DNA from: Waddliaceae bacterium
GTDB lineage: Bacteria > Chlamydiota > Chlamydiia > Chlamydiales > GCA-2709385
NCBI GenBank assembly: GCA_002709385.1
Contig: PAQS01000007.1
Location: 1-30,574 of the forward strand
DNA: 30,574 nt
Reading direction: 5' to 3'
The notes beneath the pieces are model-generated. The model was not told the DNA's origin. It worked only from the letters and a program-made list of their open reading frames with translations, and did not search any database. The translations under genes were made by a program, and so were the position numbers. This document shows positions 1-16,100 of this stretch, piece after piece (within the stretch, counting starts at the first letter, position 1; each line of letters begins with the position of its first letter).

Positions 1-482
<482 letters not shown>

Positions 483-824
483 AGGACATGATACTTCGAG
501 TTTGCTTGAAGTTATCTAGGTTGACCAAGTTTCCTTGGCCCCACACTATCTTCCTTTTTCTGTCGAAAAAAACAGAATTACTGAAACCATGTTTCAGTGT
601 AGCTATCTCGACAGTCAAGTAATAACGTAAAATTAAATAGAGTCCGAGTAAAGAACTTAGCATTCTTTTAAGAATGACTAAGACAAGTAAATCAAATACG
701 CAAGTAAGGTATTTATTTACTGTGAACAAATTTCACTAATAAAACTCGGCGCTTGAGAATAGAAATAAAACATTCGAAAGAACGTTTTAGCGGCATAATG
801 TTGGTTTGAACTAAATTTTTTTTT
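483..824 (+). other. 16S-23S internal transcribed spacer, no tRNA gene
   Basis: This spacer of about 340 bp has no tRNA gene: no cloverleaf, T-arm GTTCRA motif or CCA-type end was found on either strand. It holds several self-complementary stretches. An outer stem CTGTCGA (560-566) pairs with TCGACAG (608-614) and encloses a perfect 8-bp hairpin ACTGAAAC (580-587) / GTTTCAGT (591-598). A further hairpin CATTCTT (661-667) / AAGAATG (670-676) follows. Lack of tRNA-Ile/Ala in this spacer is typical of chlamydiae, whereas many other bacteria carry one or both. The stems are probable RNase III processing or folding elements of the rRNA precursor, which is inference. Confidence 0.85.
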
Positions 825-3759
<2,935 letters not shown>

Positions 3760-3943
3760 CTATTTTTTTACTTCGCATATCGAATAGATACGCAACATAT
3801 ACTTCTCATTTAATGAGAAAACCAGACTTAGGTGTATTCCAAGCCAGCAATATGCAGGTATTTTCAAGCGCTGAGTTTTACTAGTGAAAACACTAGGATC
3901 CTATTTATAGATTACGTTATACTTGACGCAATCGAGATTTTTT
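3760..3943 (+). other. 23S-5S internal transcribed spacer with hairpins
   Basis: This 184-bp spacer between 23S and 5S has no gene. Two clear hairpins are visible: TTCTCAT (3803-3809) with ATGAGAA (3813-3819), and CTAGTG (3881-3886) with CACTAG (3891-3896) around an AAAA loop. They are probably precursor-processing structures. No promoter for a separate 5S transcript is convincing. Confidence 0.7.
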
Positions 3944-4060
3944 TCTTGGTGATTATGGAGAAGGGGGTACACCTAAACCCATTCCGAACTTAGAAGTTAA
4001 GCCCTTCATCGCCGATGGTACTGCATTCAAGAGTGTGGAAGAGTAGGTCGTCGCCAAGTT
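3944..4060 (+). rRNA. rrf: 5S ribosomal RNA
   Basis: The segment begins CTTGGTGATTATGGAG and ends GTCGTCGCCAAG, so its two ends pair to form helix I of 5S rRNA. The interior contains the conserved loop region CCCATTCCGAACTTAGAAGTTAAGC (about 3979-4003) and GGTACTGC (about 4017-4024). Length is about 117 nt, normal for the molecule. It sits in the standard 16S-23S-5S order and is followed directly by a strong terminator. Ends are approximate to a few bases. Confidence 0.95.
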
Positions 4061-4068
4061 TTTCTTTC

Positions 4069-4104
4069 GCTCCTAGTAGGAAACTACTAGGAGCCTTTTT
4101 TTTT
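4069..4104 (+). terminator. Intrinsic terminator of the rRNA operon
   Basis: A perfect 11-bp stem, GCTCCTAGTAG (4069-4079) and CTACTAGGAGC (4084-4094), is closed by a GAAA tetraloop and followed by CTTTTTTTTT (4095-4104). This is a textbook rho-independent terminator for plus-strand transcription. Read on the minus strand the hairpin also forms but is followed by GAAAGAAAAAC, not a U tract, so it should stop the rRNA operon much better than the convergent giant gene, whose stop codon is 26 bp away. Confidence 0.93.
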
Positions 4105-4130
4105 ACCACAATCTTAAACTTCCTAAAATT

Positions 4131-7100
4131 TCAGAACGGTAATCCTAAACTTCTTAAAACTTCATGAGATCTTTTACCATATATAAGATCAATTTGAGTT
4201 CTTATGGTTTTTTTTACTGTTTCATTTTGTTCATCAAAAAAAGACTTGAAAACATCTTGATTTCTGTAGTCTATTTGTTGTTCATAGTATCCAAGAAGAA
4301 TCTTTGCTACGACCGAGTCTGAATAGAATTGACTTTCTGCTGAAAACTCATCACCCTGAGTTCTTATAGGTATCATTGTATTTGAAAAAGAGCTTTGTCT
4401 ATGATGAACGATATAGCTACTTGCGCTAAATTGAGTGCTTTTTATTTGACTGCTATCGCTAAATTCTAGTTGTAAATCAGCAACAGATCCCAATAGGCTT
4501 AAATTTCCTTGTGTTTTAAGAGAATCTAAATAAGTTGATTGAAAAGACTTTTCTACACGGTCATGACGTTCTAGCATGGCAAGTGGCACAGCAATAAATA
4601 GAGGTTTCGGATTTTTTGCTTCATAAGAGTTGTCAGGTTTCAAGACTATAATAGCACAATCTACTTGTGCAAATTTACTTCGTTCAGATTTTGAAGCATT
4701 TTTACATTTTTTATAAGCTTGAAAAGTAGCTTGTAGATTTTTATGAATAATCAATTTACCAGGAATAATTTCTTTAAAATGTTTGCTGATTCGAGTTTTA
4801 CAGTCATTTTTATCTTGATCGATTTTTGTCTTCAACTCATTTATTTTATCAACATAGTTAAGTTCTTTTAGTAATTCTTCTCTATCTTCAGAGTTTTTAT
4901 TTGGATTAATTATATCAAGTAGATTCCCATTTTTATTTGAATTAATTATATCAAGTAGATTTCCGTTTTTATCTAGATTAATTATATCAAATAGATTTCC
5001 ATTTTTATTTAGATTATTTGTACCAAATAAATTTCCAAGGTTTCCTGCAATTTGTTCAATATTTTTTATAAAAGAGTCGTCTTTTCCAGGCCCTTCATCG
5101 AGTTTTATCTCTCCTGATTGATAGCGCATGAGATCTTCTAGACCAATTTCATTCCATTCAATAGGCTCTGGCTCTTTTAAGTTTATTTCTCCGTCGATAT
5201 CAACCGCTGATACCTTACTAAGAATTTCTGTTTCTGTTGTTGTTTGTATTTGTACTTGAGATTCTACTACAGCTTGAACTTCTGTTTGTGCTTGTGCCTG
5301 TGCTTGTGCTTGAGCTGTTGAATTACTTCCCTGTACTGCAGGTATTGTTTCCTGTACAGCGTGTTTCATTTCTTTATCAAACTTGTTTGTTTCTGTTTCA
5401 TCGCTATATAGTTTGGCAAGATTTTCTAGATTATTTGCTGCTTTTTTTAAAGGTTCCATAACAAGATTCCAAATTTTTTCATCTTCTAATTCAGCAAGGT
5501 TTTCACTATTTGGTGAATCTTTATTAATTACAAAATCTGTATCAATTAAAAGAGCTTCTGTTTTTTGTATAATGTCTCTTAATTGATTTATCTGAGATTC
5601 GCAGAACTTTTTCATTGCTATTTTTGTTTTTTCCTCTCCCTCTATGTGAAGAGCAGCTATTAAATCCTTATTCTGGTTTTGTGTGCTGATACTATTCAGA
5701 CATGCTATATTGTAGAATTTTTTCCGAAGATCTTTTAAACGTTTTTGAGTAATTTGGCTGTTAGTATCGTAAGTAGATAATGAAACTCTAACTTCCATTC
5801 CAGCTTGTTTGATTTGTGCCGATATTTGCTGTTGTAATGCTTGTGTATATAGAGACTTATTTTCTGTATCTGTTATTTTATGTTGGAAACGATAGAGATC
5901 TCCGTATGTTTTTATATCTTTCAAGTCATCTACATCAGATTTTGCAATTGAAATACTATGTCCTAAAAGAAGCTTTCTCATGCGATACAAGGCTTGATCT
6001 CTATCAGGACTTGTTACTTTTGATGAGAGAGCAATTAGAGCATGTTTGTCAATTTGATTTTTAAGAGTGGGTTGATCAAATCCTCTCGTATCTTGGGTCC
6101 AATATAGATAAAAAAGACTATCCATTTCTTCTTTGTTCAGAAGATCATCTAATTTTTTTCTTCCAAGTTCGAAAATTTCTCCATTTTTACAATAACAACG
6201 CTTTTGGTCTTTTGCTCTACGAAATGCAATCACTCGATTGCTATCTCGTGAAAGGTTTTTTACAATGTCTTCTGAAGGGGTTTTATCGCAAATACCAGCT
6301 TGGTTTATGAAGACACTATATTTGTAAGACTTATCTGGCCATTTACTTTTTATTTGTTGAGTAAGCCACATTTCTTGCTTTGTTGATTCACTAGGGTATG
6401 ACTCAAGTTCTCTACTAGAAGCTAATCCTGGAGATTGATCTCTAGGAGATTTTGCCCAGAGTGTACTGATGATGGCTTCAGCAGTAACTTTTTGTCCTTT
6501 TTCTTTAAAGTTTTCCATACCTTCTTCTGATATGATTGGTGCTGAACAAATACTTCCTGTCCCTGTCAATCCAATGAGTCCATCAAAACCACTTAATGCT
6601 TCTTGTACTCCACACTCCACAAAGTGATCAGTTGTTTTTAGTTCTCCGGTAATCATCGCATGCTCAGCAAACGCTAAGCGTGCTCGAATTTTCCATAATT
6701 CGTTTCCTTTTATTTCTTCTGAAACTTTTTTTCCTCCTTCTAAAAAATGGTGTAAGGTTTCAGCCCAGGCATAAAGGGAAGGATTACCATTTTTTTCTAA
6801 GCTTTTTTCGTAGTGAAAGCGTGTTAGAACATTATTGATTACAGTAGTAGCATGTCGATCAATAAAAGTATCTTTTTGAGGTTTATAAGCGGCAACCAGA
6901 AAAGTTGCTAAAGAATGCATGATCGTATTGTTGTATTTTGTATTCTCACTTACATTACCGGCTACAGCAGGTACAGCTTCACATCCATTTGTGACCGACC
7001 AATTAACAGATACGCCTATTTTTTGTTTAGTTGCAGTTTCTAATACTCCACCATTTATATTGACAATTCGACGTAAAGCTCCAATTTCTGGGTGAGACTC

Positions 7101-10100
7101 TAGCTGATCACCAAGAATCGAATGTACTTTTTTATTCATAGCCCAATCGATAAAGATTTCTTGAGCTTCATTTAAGTTCACTTTTTCCAAAGAATCTTCG
7201 GAAAGTAATAACTGAATTCCCCATGAAGAGTAAGAGCGTAATTGCTTGGAAATTTCTTTGTAGTCTAAATCTTTAAATTGACTAATCGCTTCTTTGCTGT
7301 CTCCATCAATCAATTGTTGAATATAAGAATCAAGACTTAAGAATTTTTGCTTCTCATTAATGCAACGTGTTTTATAAGTTTCATACCCCTCTCTAGCGTT
7401 ATTTTTTACTTGGGTATATAAATTATGATTTCCTCTTATGTACATATAAGGTGAAAAGTTGTTTAAGTAAGTCTTCTTGCTGGTTTCGTAACTTTTGCAC
7501 ATATTTTCGAAAAAAGAATTGTTTTGAGGGGGAATAGAATCAAGAGAAGATTTAATATCATTGGTATTGTCATTCAAAACCAAATAAGCAAATTCTTTTA
7601 GTGAAATAGAAGATTTCTTTTCCTTTACTTTTTGTGTTTTATATTTTTCATAAAAAGGCGTCAATAAGTCGATTAAATGGCTTTGGAATTCTTCATTTCC
7701 TTCAAAATATTGAATTAGAGAAAAATTTTCGTTTTCAGGAGAGAGCCATTCTAAATTACTTATTTCTTTTTGAGAAATCTTTCCTATTTCTTTTTGTAGA
7801 GAAAGAGCTAGTTGAATTTCTTTTAAAAGCTCTGGGCTATAGTCTAGCCATTTTTTTAAGAGTTGTTGGCAAGCAAGATCCATTTCTGCTTCATCTAAAA
7901 GAGTTTCTCTTTGAAGAAGACGCTTTCTCAATTCATTTAGTTTTCCGTATCCTTTCTTTTCATCTCCATCTTCAGTGTTAAAGATCATTTCTACTACTTG
8001 TTTACTTGTCTCAATTACCAAGGGAGAAATAGTACAGCTGGTTAGTTCTGTACTTGCTTTATGGTTAGCTCTTGTTGCTTCATCCATTTCATCGATAATT
8101 AGTCTTGTATTGGGGTTTTTGATTAGACGATGAATTTTTTGCAGAATTTCTAGAGCATCTGAGTATATTTTCATTTTGTTTTTGTCAGAACGATCAATAT
8201 CTTCGATTTTTTCTGGACTATGCAAAATGAAATCAATTTCGTTGATAGCATTTTGTATAAATGCAAATGATTCAGGAGTTGTAAGGATATAATCTGTATT
8301 TATTTTTGCTTTTAGTAGCGAAAAGTATGTTGTTTCCAGTTTAAGTAATAATTCATCGTTACAGTTATCCAGATTAGGGATGTTGTCTCTTTTAAAGATA
8401 AATGGACAAGCACCCATTTCCCATAAGAGTTTTGTAGCAGGATCCATGTCATCATAATTTGTAATAAAGAGCTGTTCCGGTACCATACCAACAGAGAAAT
8501 AGCCTAAATCAGACATAATCGCTAAAGCAGTAGGTACAATGGTACTTGTTTTTCCTAAGCCCATGCGCATTTCAATTAGAAGGCTTGGGTTTTTAATGAG
8601 TTCAGCGATGGCACTTAGTTGTTCATCAGTATAACAATAGCCTAATCTTTGTTGAGCGAATTGAATTTTTTCCATATGAGGAGTGAGCTGAGGATCTTCA
8701 GGCTTTCCAATACTTTGGTCTAATTCTATCAATCTATCTTTTAAATCGCGGTCAGCATATTGCAAATTACTTTTAATATTGACTGATTTGATTTTCCATT
8801 GATCTTCTAATACTTTGATTTTTTGCTGAACTGAATCACTTTCATTTTGGGTTTCTGCTTGTACTGTTAATTTATGAAGAGTTTTTTTAATTTCATTGAG
8901 TGAATCGAGATCTGAAAGTGCATAGCTTTTTTGTTTTATGCGGACTTGATACTCAGTGTATTTATAAACTAAGTCGTTAAAATTTTTATCACTTCTGAAA
9001 ATTCTTTTGCTTTGAAGAAGTTGAATTTGTTCTAGATAGAATTCGTTAGAAATAAGACCTTTTCTATATCTATCACGTAAAATAGAAAAGCGTTTACTTG
9101 AGTTTTCTAATTTATCTGCTATTTGAATAATTTCTTGTTCGTCTTTATTGATTCCTTTTTTTAAATCATCAATTTCCTTCTTTAAGCTATCTAAAAATTG
9201 TTTTAAATCATTTTCGGAGATACTAGGCCGACCGGGTTGTGGGTTATGAATATTGCTAAAACCACTCAAAACTTCTTTAGTAAAAGCTGTTTCATTACCA
9301 TCCTTATCATAAGGAAGAACTCCAGTTTCTTGCTCACACAACTGTGCACGTAATAGCTGGAATTTTAGATTGGAATGGATTTCAATGCACTCCATCCAAA
9401 GCTTTTCTAATTCGAAAGGATTTTTAACTGCTTGAAGTATCTTTTCTTGATTTAGAGCATTTTTAGCGTCTTTAAGTTCTTCTAATTGTTTTGAAAAAAT
9501 ATTTTTTGTGTTTTCGTGAGTCCCCTTTAAGCTTTCTTCTGTTTCTTCAATTAGATGAGAAATTTCATCTACAGATTGATGAATATTGTTAAAAGTGAGT
9601 AGTAAGTATTTGGCCACTTTATCATTTTTCAAAGATTCTACTAAGAAGGTTTCTTTAGGAGACCTTTGTAAAGGACTATCTATGCTAGGATTGGAGGCGA
9701 TACGCTTAATGAATTCGTTTATTTCATCAATATTTGGACGTTCTCGAGAAGCTCCAAAGTATTTACTATAAGTATCCTCAAAACTTGTAGTTGCTTGATC
9801 ATTGGGAGTACTTATGGAGTTATCATTGACTTTTATTTTTTTCTTTTGTACCTCTTCTAAGGAACGAATTTGAGCATTTAGGAGTTGATGTTGTTGTGCG
9901 ATTGATAGGCCTTTAGTTCCTCCCATTTTAGAATATAGAGGTTGTAGCTTAGCTTTATGTGGTGTAGCAATTTCTGTAAAATTAGGTAAAAAGTAAGAGC
10001 TAACTAAATCTTCAATATTGATTTTTACTGGTAGGGATTCAAGGTTCAGTCCAACAGTACTTTCTAATAAGTCTACTAATTCTGTAGCAATTTTTGGGTT

Positions 10101-13100
10101 TTCTTTAATTAAAGGAATGAGACGATTTACAAGGCCGGGGCCTGAGGCTGTTAGAGCTGCAGAATAACTATCTGCTAAATGTTCTAGAGTTCTGCTTGCT
10201 ACAGAACTAGCAACTTCAGGAACAGAGTTTATTTCTTCTTTTAACTTGATTGTAGTAGTATCGCCTCCTAAATCACCTTTATGATGATGTATGAGGTTTA
10301 AAAGATCGGAAGTGAAATTTTTAATTCGAATTCCTGTTCCTTCTATATTTTCATAAATAAAGCCCCAAATGGCAGAACAGAGATGGAAACTTTGTTTAGG
10401 TAAATAGCTTGTAAAAGAAATGAGTCTATATATAGCTGTTTCGGTTTCATTTGCTTCTTTAAGAGATTGTTGATCGAGTGTATTTATTGCTGTAACTAAT
10501 TCATTAAGTTCAGATAAGTCAGCTTGTTGATCAAATCTTTTTGCAAAAAGCCCTTTCAGAGCGTATTTAAGTTGAGATGTAAAAGGAACAGTATGAGGAT
10601 TAACTATTTCTGAAAAAATAAGTGAGATATCACTGATAGTTTGTCTTACAGTACTAAAAGTACCGAGTCTTTCAGGGAGAAAGAGTTCTAAAACTTCTTT
10701 TATTTCTTTTACTCTTATATAGAAGTTAATTGGGTGTTTTATAGCATACTTAGTAATTCTAGGGAGAATTTTTAAAGAAAAAATAGCGAGAGGTTTCAGA
10801 GTTTTTTTAAAATCATCCCAATTTGGAATTTCTTGCCTAAAGAAACCGTTAAAAAAAACTTTTGCTAAATCTGGATTACCTTCTCCCAAAGAAAAAGCAT
10901 CAACTAAGCTATCAAGTCCGCTTAAATTTAAATTTAGAGGCTTTCGTGATTGGTCAATTTTATTTAAATTTATAAGAGGAATAATAGTTTCATCTCTGAG
11001 AGAATTTAAGAAAGAATCAGTTTTTGAGATTGTTGTGTCAAGCTCTATAATTTCACCTTCTATTCTTTTAGACTTTTCTTCAGACATAGCTATTTGCTTA
11101 TCTATTAATGATTTTTCTTTTATGAATTTCTTTTTATCTTTTAAATATTCTTTTGATTGTTTTTCTATTTCCTTTATTTCTGATTGTTTTTCTTTTATGG
11201 ATTTTTGTTTTGATAATATTTTTTCTTTTATTTTGCTTTTTTGTGTTTCTTCTTCTTCTGTTAAGTTGTTATAAGGTTTTGTTTCTTTTGGTTTTTTTTC
11301 TTTTTCTAGTTTGGTTAAATCCTCTTTTAATTTTTTTATTTCAACTTCTTCTTGTTTTATTGTATTACTTGTTAAATTAATTTTATCTTCGTAATATTTT
11401 GTTGTGTATGATGGTTCATTTAAATTGTTAAGTCTTTCGTTTAACCATTTTATTTTTTCATCATTACGTATTTTTTCTACTCTTTTGTTATGACGAATTT
11501 TTCTCTTTTCTTGAGTTAGTTTATTTATTGTTCTGTATTCTTCTGTTAGATTTCTAATTGTTTTTTTTGTTTCTTTTTTAAAATTATGATTTTCTTGTAA
11601 AGAGTATCCACTTTCTTGTAATATCTTGAATTCATTTAAAAAAGATTTAGCGTTTTGAAAATGACTCATTATTTGTTCGTATTTTTTATTGCCTTTAGGT
11701 ATCGCTACAACAAAATCATCTTCTCTAGTTTTTGTACTGTCATAACTTAAACTTGTTAAAAAATCCTCTATTTTTGTTTTTATATTATCTCCATCGTAGT
11801 CATTAACAGTTTGGTTTAATTCTTTGTTTAATATTGAATTCTCGTTTTTAAAATTAGAGTCGATGTAACTTTTAAAATAATTAGTTATTTTATCATTGTT
11901 TTGATTTTCTATTAAACAATCTAGTATTAGTCTTAGATGAATTGTTTTTGTTTTTTCTCCTTCAATTTGCGAATGAATGTAAGTTTCCCAGTAATGGGTA
12001 ATAGAAGGATCCGAATCGTTCTCTATAGATTTTTTTAAGTTTTCTACAGCTAATTTAATATGAGCGACTTTTATCTGTTCATCTGAACGGAAAATAGGGA
12101 GAGTTACAAATTCGCAGCTAATTTTTTCTACTGATGTTTCAATATTACTTATAGACTCACTGATAGTATTTTCGAGAACTTCTGTTTGCTTCATTGACAT
12201 TGCTTTACTAGCGCCCTGAGCAATACTCCTAAGAGGGCTAGATAAGTCAGAATCTACCAGATCTGTAGCCATTTTTGTGATATCTAGTTTTGATGCAGCA
12301 ATCTGCAAACCACCTTCTCCAATTTCCATCATCTCTTCTCTAAGTGTTTCAAGGTCTTCCCATGAATTTTTCAATGTTTCTAAAATGATTTCTTCTTTTG
12401 GAGGAAGAGAGAAGTTTTCTGATAAAGAGATTATTTCTGTTTTTTGCTGCTCTATTATTTTATATAAATCGCGAGCGTTTGAAAGTAATTTATTAATTTT
12501 TTCATTTAACTCTGTAGTGTTTTCATCTGTTTTCGGTAAAAATGATAAGTTTATTGAATGAGAGCTACTGATTATTTTATTGAAATCTGTTTCTAAAATT
12601 TTTATTATTTCGCTTTTTATTTTCTCTGATTTCTCTTTTAATGTTGTTATTGTTTCGATTATTTCAATAATAGGTAGGCTACTTGCTATATCAAAAAGTT
12701 TTTCTGTTCCGATAGTGCTTAAAAAAATTGTAATATCTGAAGATATTTCCGAAGAGCTGTAAATTATTTTAAGTAAATCTTCTTTTAAGTCTCCATCACA
12801 ATTATCTCCTTCTATAAGATCGATTACTTTTCTAATATTCTTAATGTGTATATTTATATTTATGTTTTCTTCTTTTGTTTTTTCTTGTAAGGTTGATAGT
12901 GTAGTTTCTATTGTTTTTAGCTCTTCTAATAAAGTTTTTGAGTGCTCTTTTATTATAATATTGCTTATTCCTGTTTTTAAATTACTGAAAAGTTCTTCTG
13001 AGTTATTTTTTAAATTATCGAAAACTTCTTCTGAATTATTTTTTAAGTTCTCTAAAAATGATTCAGAATTATTTTTTTCGTTTTTAAAATCTGATTTATT

Positions 13101-16100
13101 TTTACTTTTTAAGTCTGTGTTTTCTATGAATGTTTTTATTTCGTCATTTATGCATTCAATGTTTTTAAGTGAATCGCCTATATAGTTTGAATGCTTTGAT
13201 AGTTCTTTTAATGAGGTTTTTAAGTCTTCGTTTGCTGTGGTAAAAATGTCGTTTTTAAACATTTTTACTAGTTTTTTGTTTAATAATTTATTTGTTCCTA
13301 ACTCTAGTTTTTTATCTGCAATAGATTTTATATTTATATCTTTTATGTTTTTAGGATCGATAATATTTTTTATTGTTTCTTCTTCCAATAAACCCTTTAG
13401 CTCTTCAGGAGATAAATTAGGGTTTTGGAGCTGCTCTATGACTTTTCCTATATTATTTTTTATGTTCTCTATGACATTTAGAAATTTTTTAACATCTGGA
13501 TCTTCTCCTAGTTCCTCACAAACTTCTTCTGCCAAAAGTTTAAAATCAGCAATTTTTTTATGTATTTTTAGGACTTTAGGTAGGAGATGTATCTGTGTAG
13601 CTGTTACAGCATCATTATCTAAACTATTCTTTATTTCATTGTAGCTAGCAAACGATAGAAGTGTTTGTCGAGCCATTTTCTCTAATTCTTCGTAAGTTTT
13701 TTTAGATTTTTCTCCACTGTAAAGCGATGTAGTGGCTTCTTGGTATAGAGCTGGTAAATCTATTGGGCGTAAATGACCTTTATTGATTTCCTCCATATAG
13801 AACCAAAAGTTTCTTAGTAGCTCATCAAGAGATAAGGCATGTACACGGCCTTTTAACGAAGGAGTTCCCTTTTTACGGATTGTTTCGGGACTTTCAGAAA
13901 CCATAAATAAGGAAGCAAGTAATGGTATGGGAATACTATCAATAGTAGGAATGCTTTGTTCTTGTGCGTAACCTGTATGTAATGCCATTTGTGAAAAAAT
14001 ATTACTTTTTACTCCTTGAGCCCAAGAGGCTAAAATATCTTTTCCGTTTGGGAAAATTTCTTTTAAATTACTTTCATTTTCTTCTGTGAGTTGTTGGTAC
14101 CAATGAAATTCTTGTCCGATTTTATATTGATATTCAGCGAAAGCTTTTTGAGATTTTTGGCTGCTAGAGAAATCATTGTTACTCCGAATATTATTTAAAA
14201 TAAGGCTTTGGTTTAGGCGTATTTCAAGAGAGTCTATATGGGGAATTGCTCTTCCTGTAGCAAGGCTATAGTCTTCAATGAGCGTGCTTACATGTTCGAT
14301 CAGTTGCGGGTCTTTTGAACTGTTACTTTTTTGGGCTTCATCGATTTCTCTTTTAGCAAGAGCAAAAAATCTGTTTTTTGCGGAAGCAGAGCTAGAGCTC
14401 TCAGCTAAAGCGAGAAAATATTGAGAAAGATAAAGGTGTGCTTCTTGTGAGCCTTTATATTGAGATCCAGATACCTTTAATTCTAAAATAGGTGGTGCCT
14501 TTGTTTGGTCAACTTGGATCTTACCGCTTTCTTGATTAGCGGATATGGGATAAGCCATGACAAGTAGGGTGTTATGTTTAGAATTTTCATCTTTTAGAGG
14601 AAGCATGACTTGTCTATATTTAGGCCCAAGTCTTTCTCTATAGAGGAAGTCATTTGTAAGATCTAAGTAACCTTTAAGCAAGGCTTCATCATTTTCATGC
14701 TTTAAAACTTGCCAGTTTTTATCTTCTTTACTAAGGCTCCATTTTTTAGGTTCAATGATGATAGAAGATAGTTTTTCTGTTTTAGGGTCACAAAGCAATT
14801 GGCAATTGTTTAGGTTTAAAGAAGAAAATTCGGAGAGGTTTTTACTGGCATTGGGGTCAGCAAGAGCCTGGTTTTCGTTAAGTCTAATTTGTGTAATATT
14901 TCCTTTTTTCATTTCTATTTTGTAAATAGAAGAAGGAGATGGGGTACTGTTGACTTCTGAAAAAAGGTTGATTATTCCATCGCTTGTCTCCCAGAGACCA
15001 CGAGAGTCAATAAGTTGATCGATTATAGAAGGGGGATTCTTTTCACCTTCTACTACAGTGGGGTTTGTATCTATAAGAGTCCAAGTTTTAGAGATATCGT
15101 CAGGGGTCTTTCCTTTAAGAGTTCTTTTTATTTTCATTGACTCAATAGCTCCTGAATCACTTTGTGTATATGTGATCTCGAAGTCTTGCCCTAAGTGATC
15201 TTCTATTTTTATGATATGTAAGTTATTTTCTGTATGTGAAATGTAACCTTGTTTAGGGATGATTGTCTGATCTTCTCCGAATGCTTGTTTGAATTTTTCG
15301 TGTCTGAGAATTGAAGAAGAGATTCCTTGTAATTGCTTATTTTGATTTTCTTCTCCATAGGGTTGGTTTAGGTCTAGACAGTGAGAGAGATTCGCTGTTC
15401 GCGCTGTCTCTTCAGGTTTTTGATCTAATGGGTTTTTAGCTTTGAGTTGATATTGATACCCCCCAGAGAAAGGATCAGTAATCCATTTACATTCAAAATC
15501 ACAATTTACATTTCTAGTTTGAAAATCTTTGATTTTTTTTTCTAAATCTTCGAATTTTTCTGGATAAGAAAGTTTATATAAATCATTTAATATTTCTTGA
15601 AGCTCTTCACCTAAAGGAGGAGTATCTATGATAGGATTTAGTACTGTTTCCTGAATCCAGTTTTGTATTTCTTCTTCTAAACATTTAGATACTATTGGAG
15701 TAGAGGATCGAAGAAGAACTTTGTGGGTTAACAATAAAAAAGTTCTAGATTCTTTTGGTAATTGGTAATTAGGGTTTTTTATTTTTTCTCTTATATATTC
15801 TTCCTTGATTAAAATAGAAGCGCTTATTGCATAGCGTTTAATTTCTGTAAAATCACGTTGGTCATATTTATTAGAGTAAGGAATAAAGTTGGAAAGAGTA
15901 TTAACATTTATAATATTTTTTATCTTTTTTCTGTTACATATCTTTTTTAAAACGGAAATTTGTTCTTTTAAAATTTCTTCATCACTATTCGTGTCAATTG
16001 AATGAGATGATCGAGAGAAGATATCCGTACGTTCTTCTGGGTTTTTATGAAGAGCAAATGCTTGATTGGCCGGAAGTCCTCCTCCAGAAAGTAAATAACT

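Noticed and set aside
4894-5037. CRISPR array
   Set aside because: The 36-bp units are contiguous with no unique spacers and are in frame within a protein gene, so they are coding tandem repeats.
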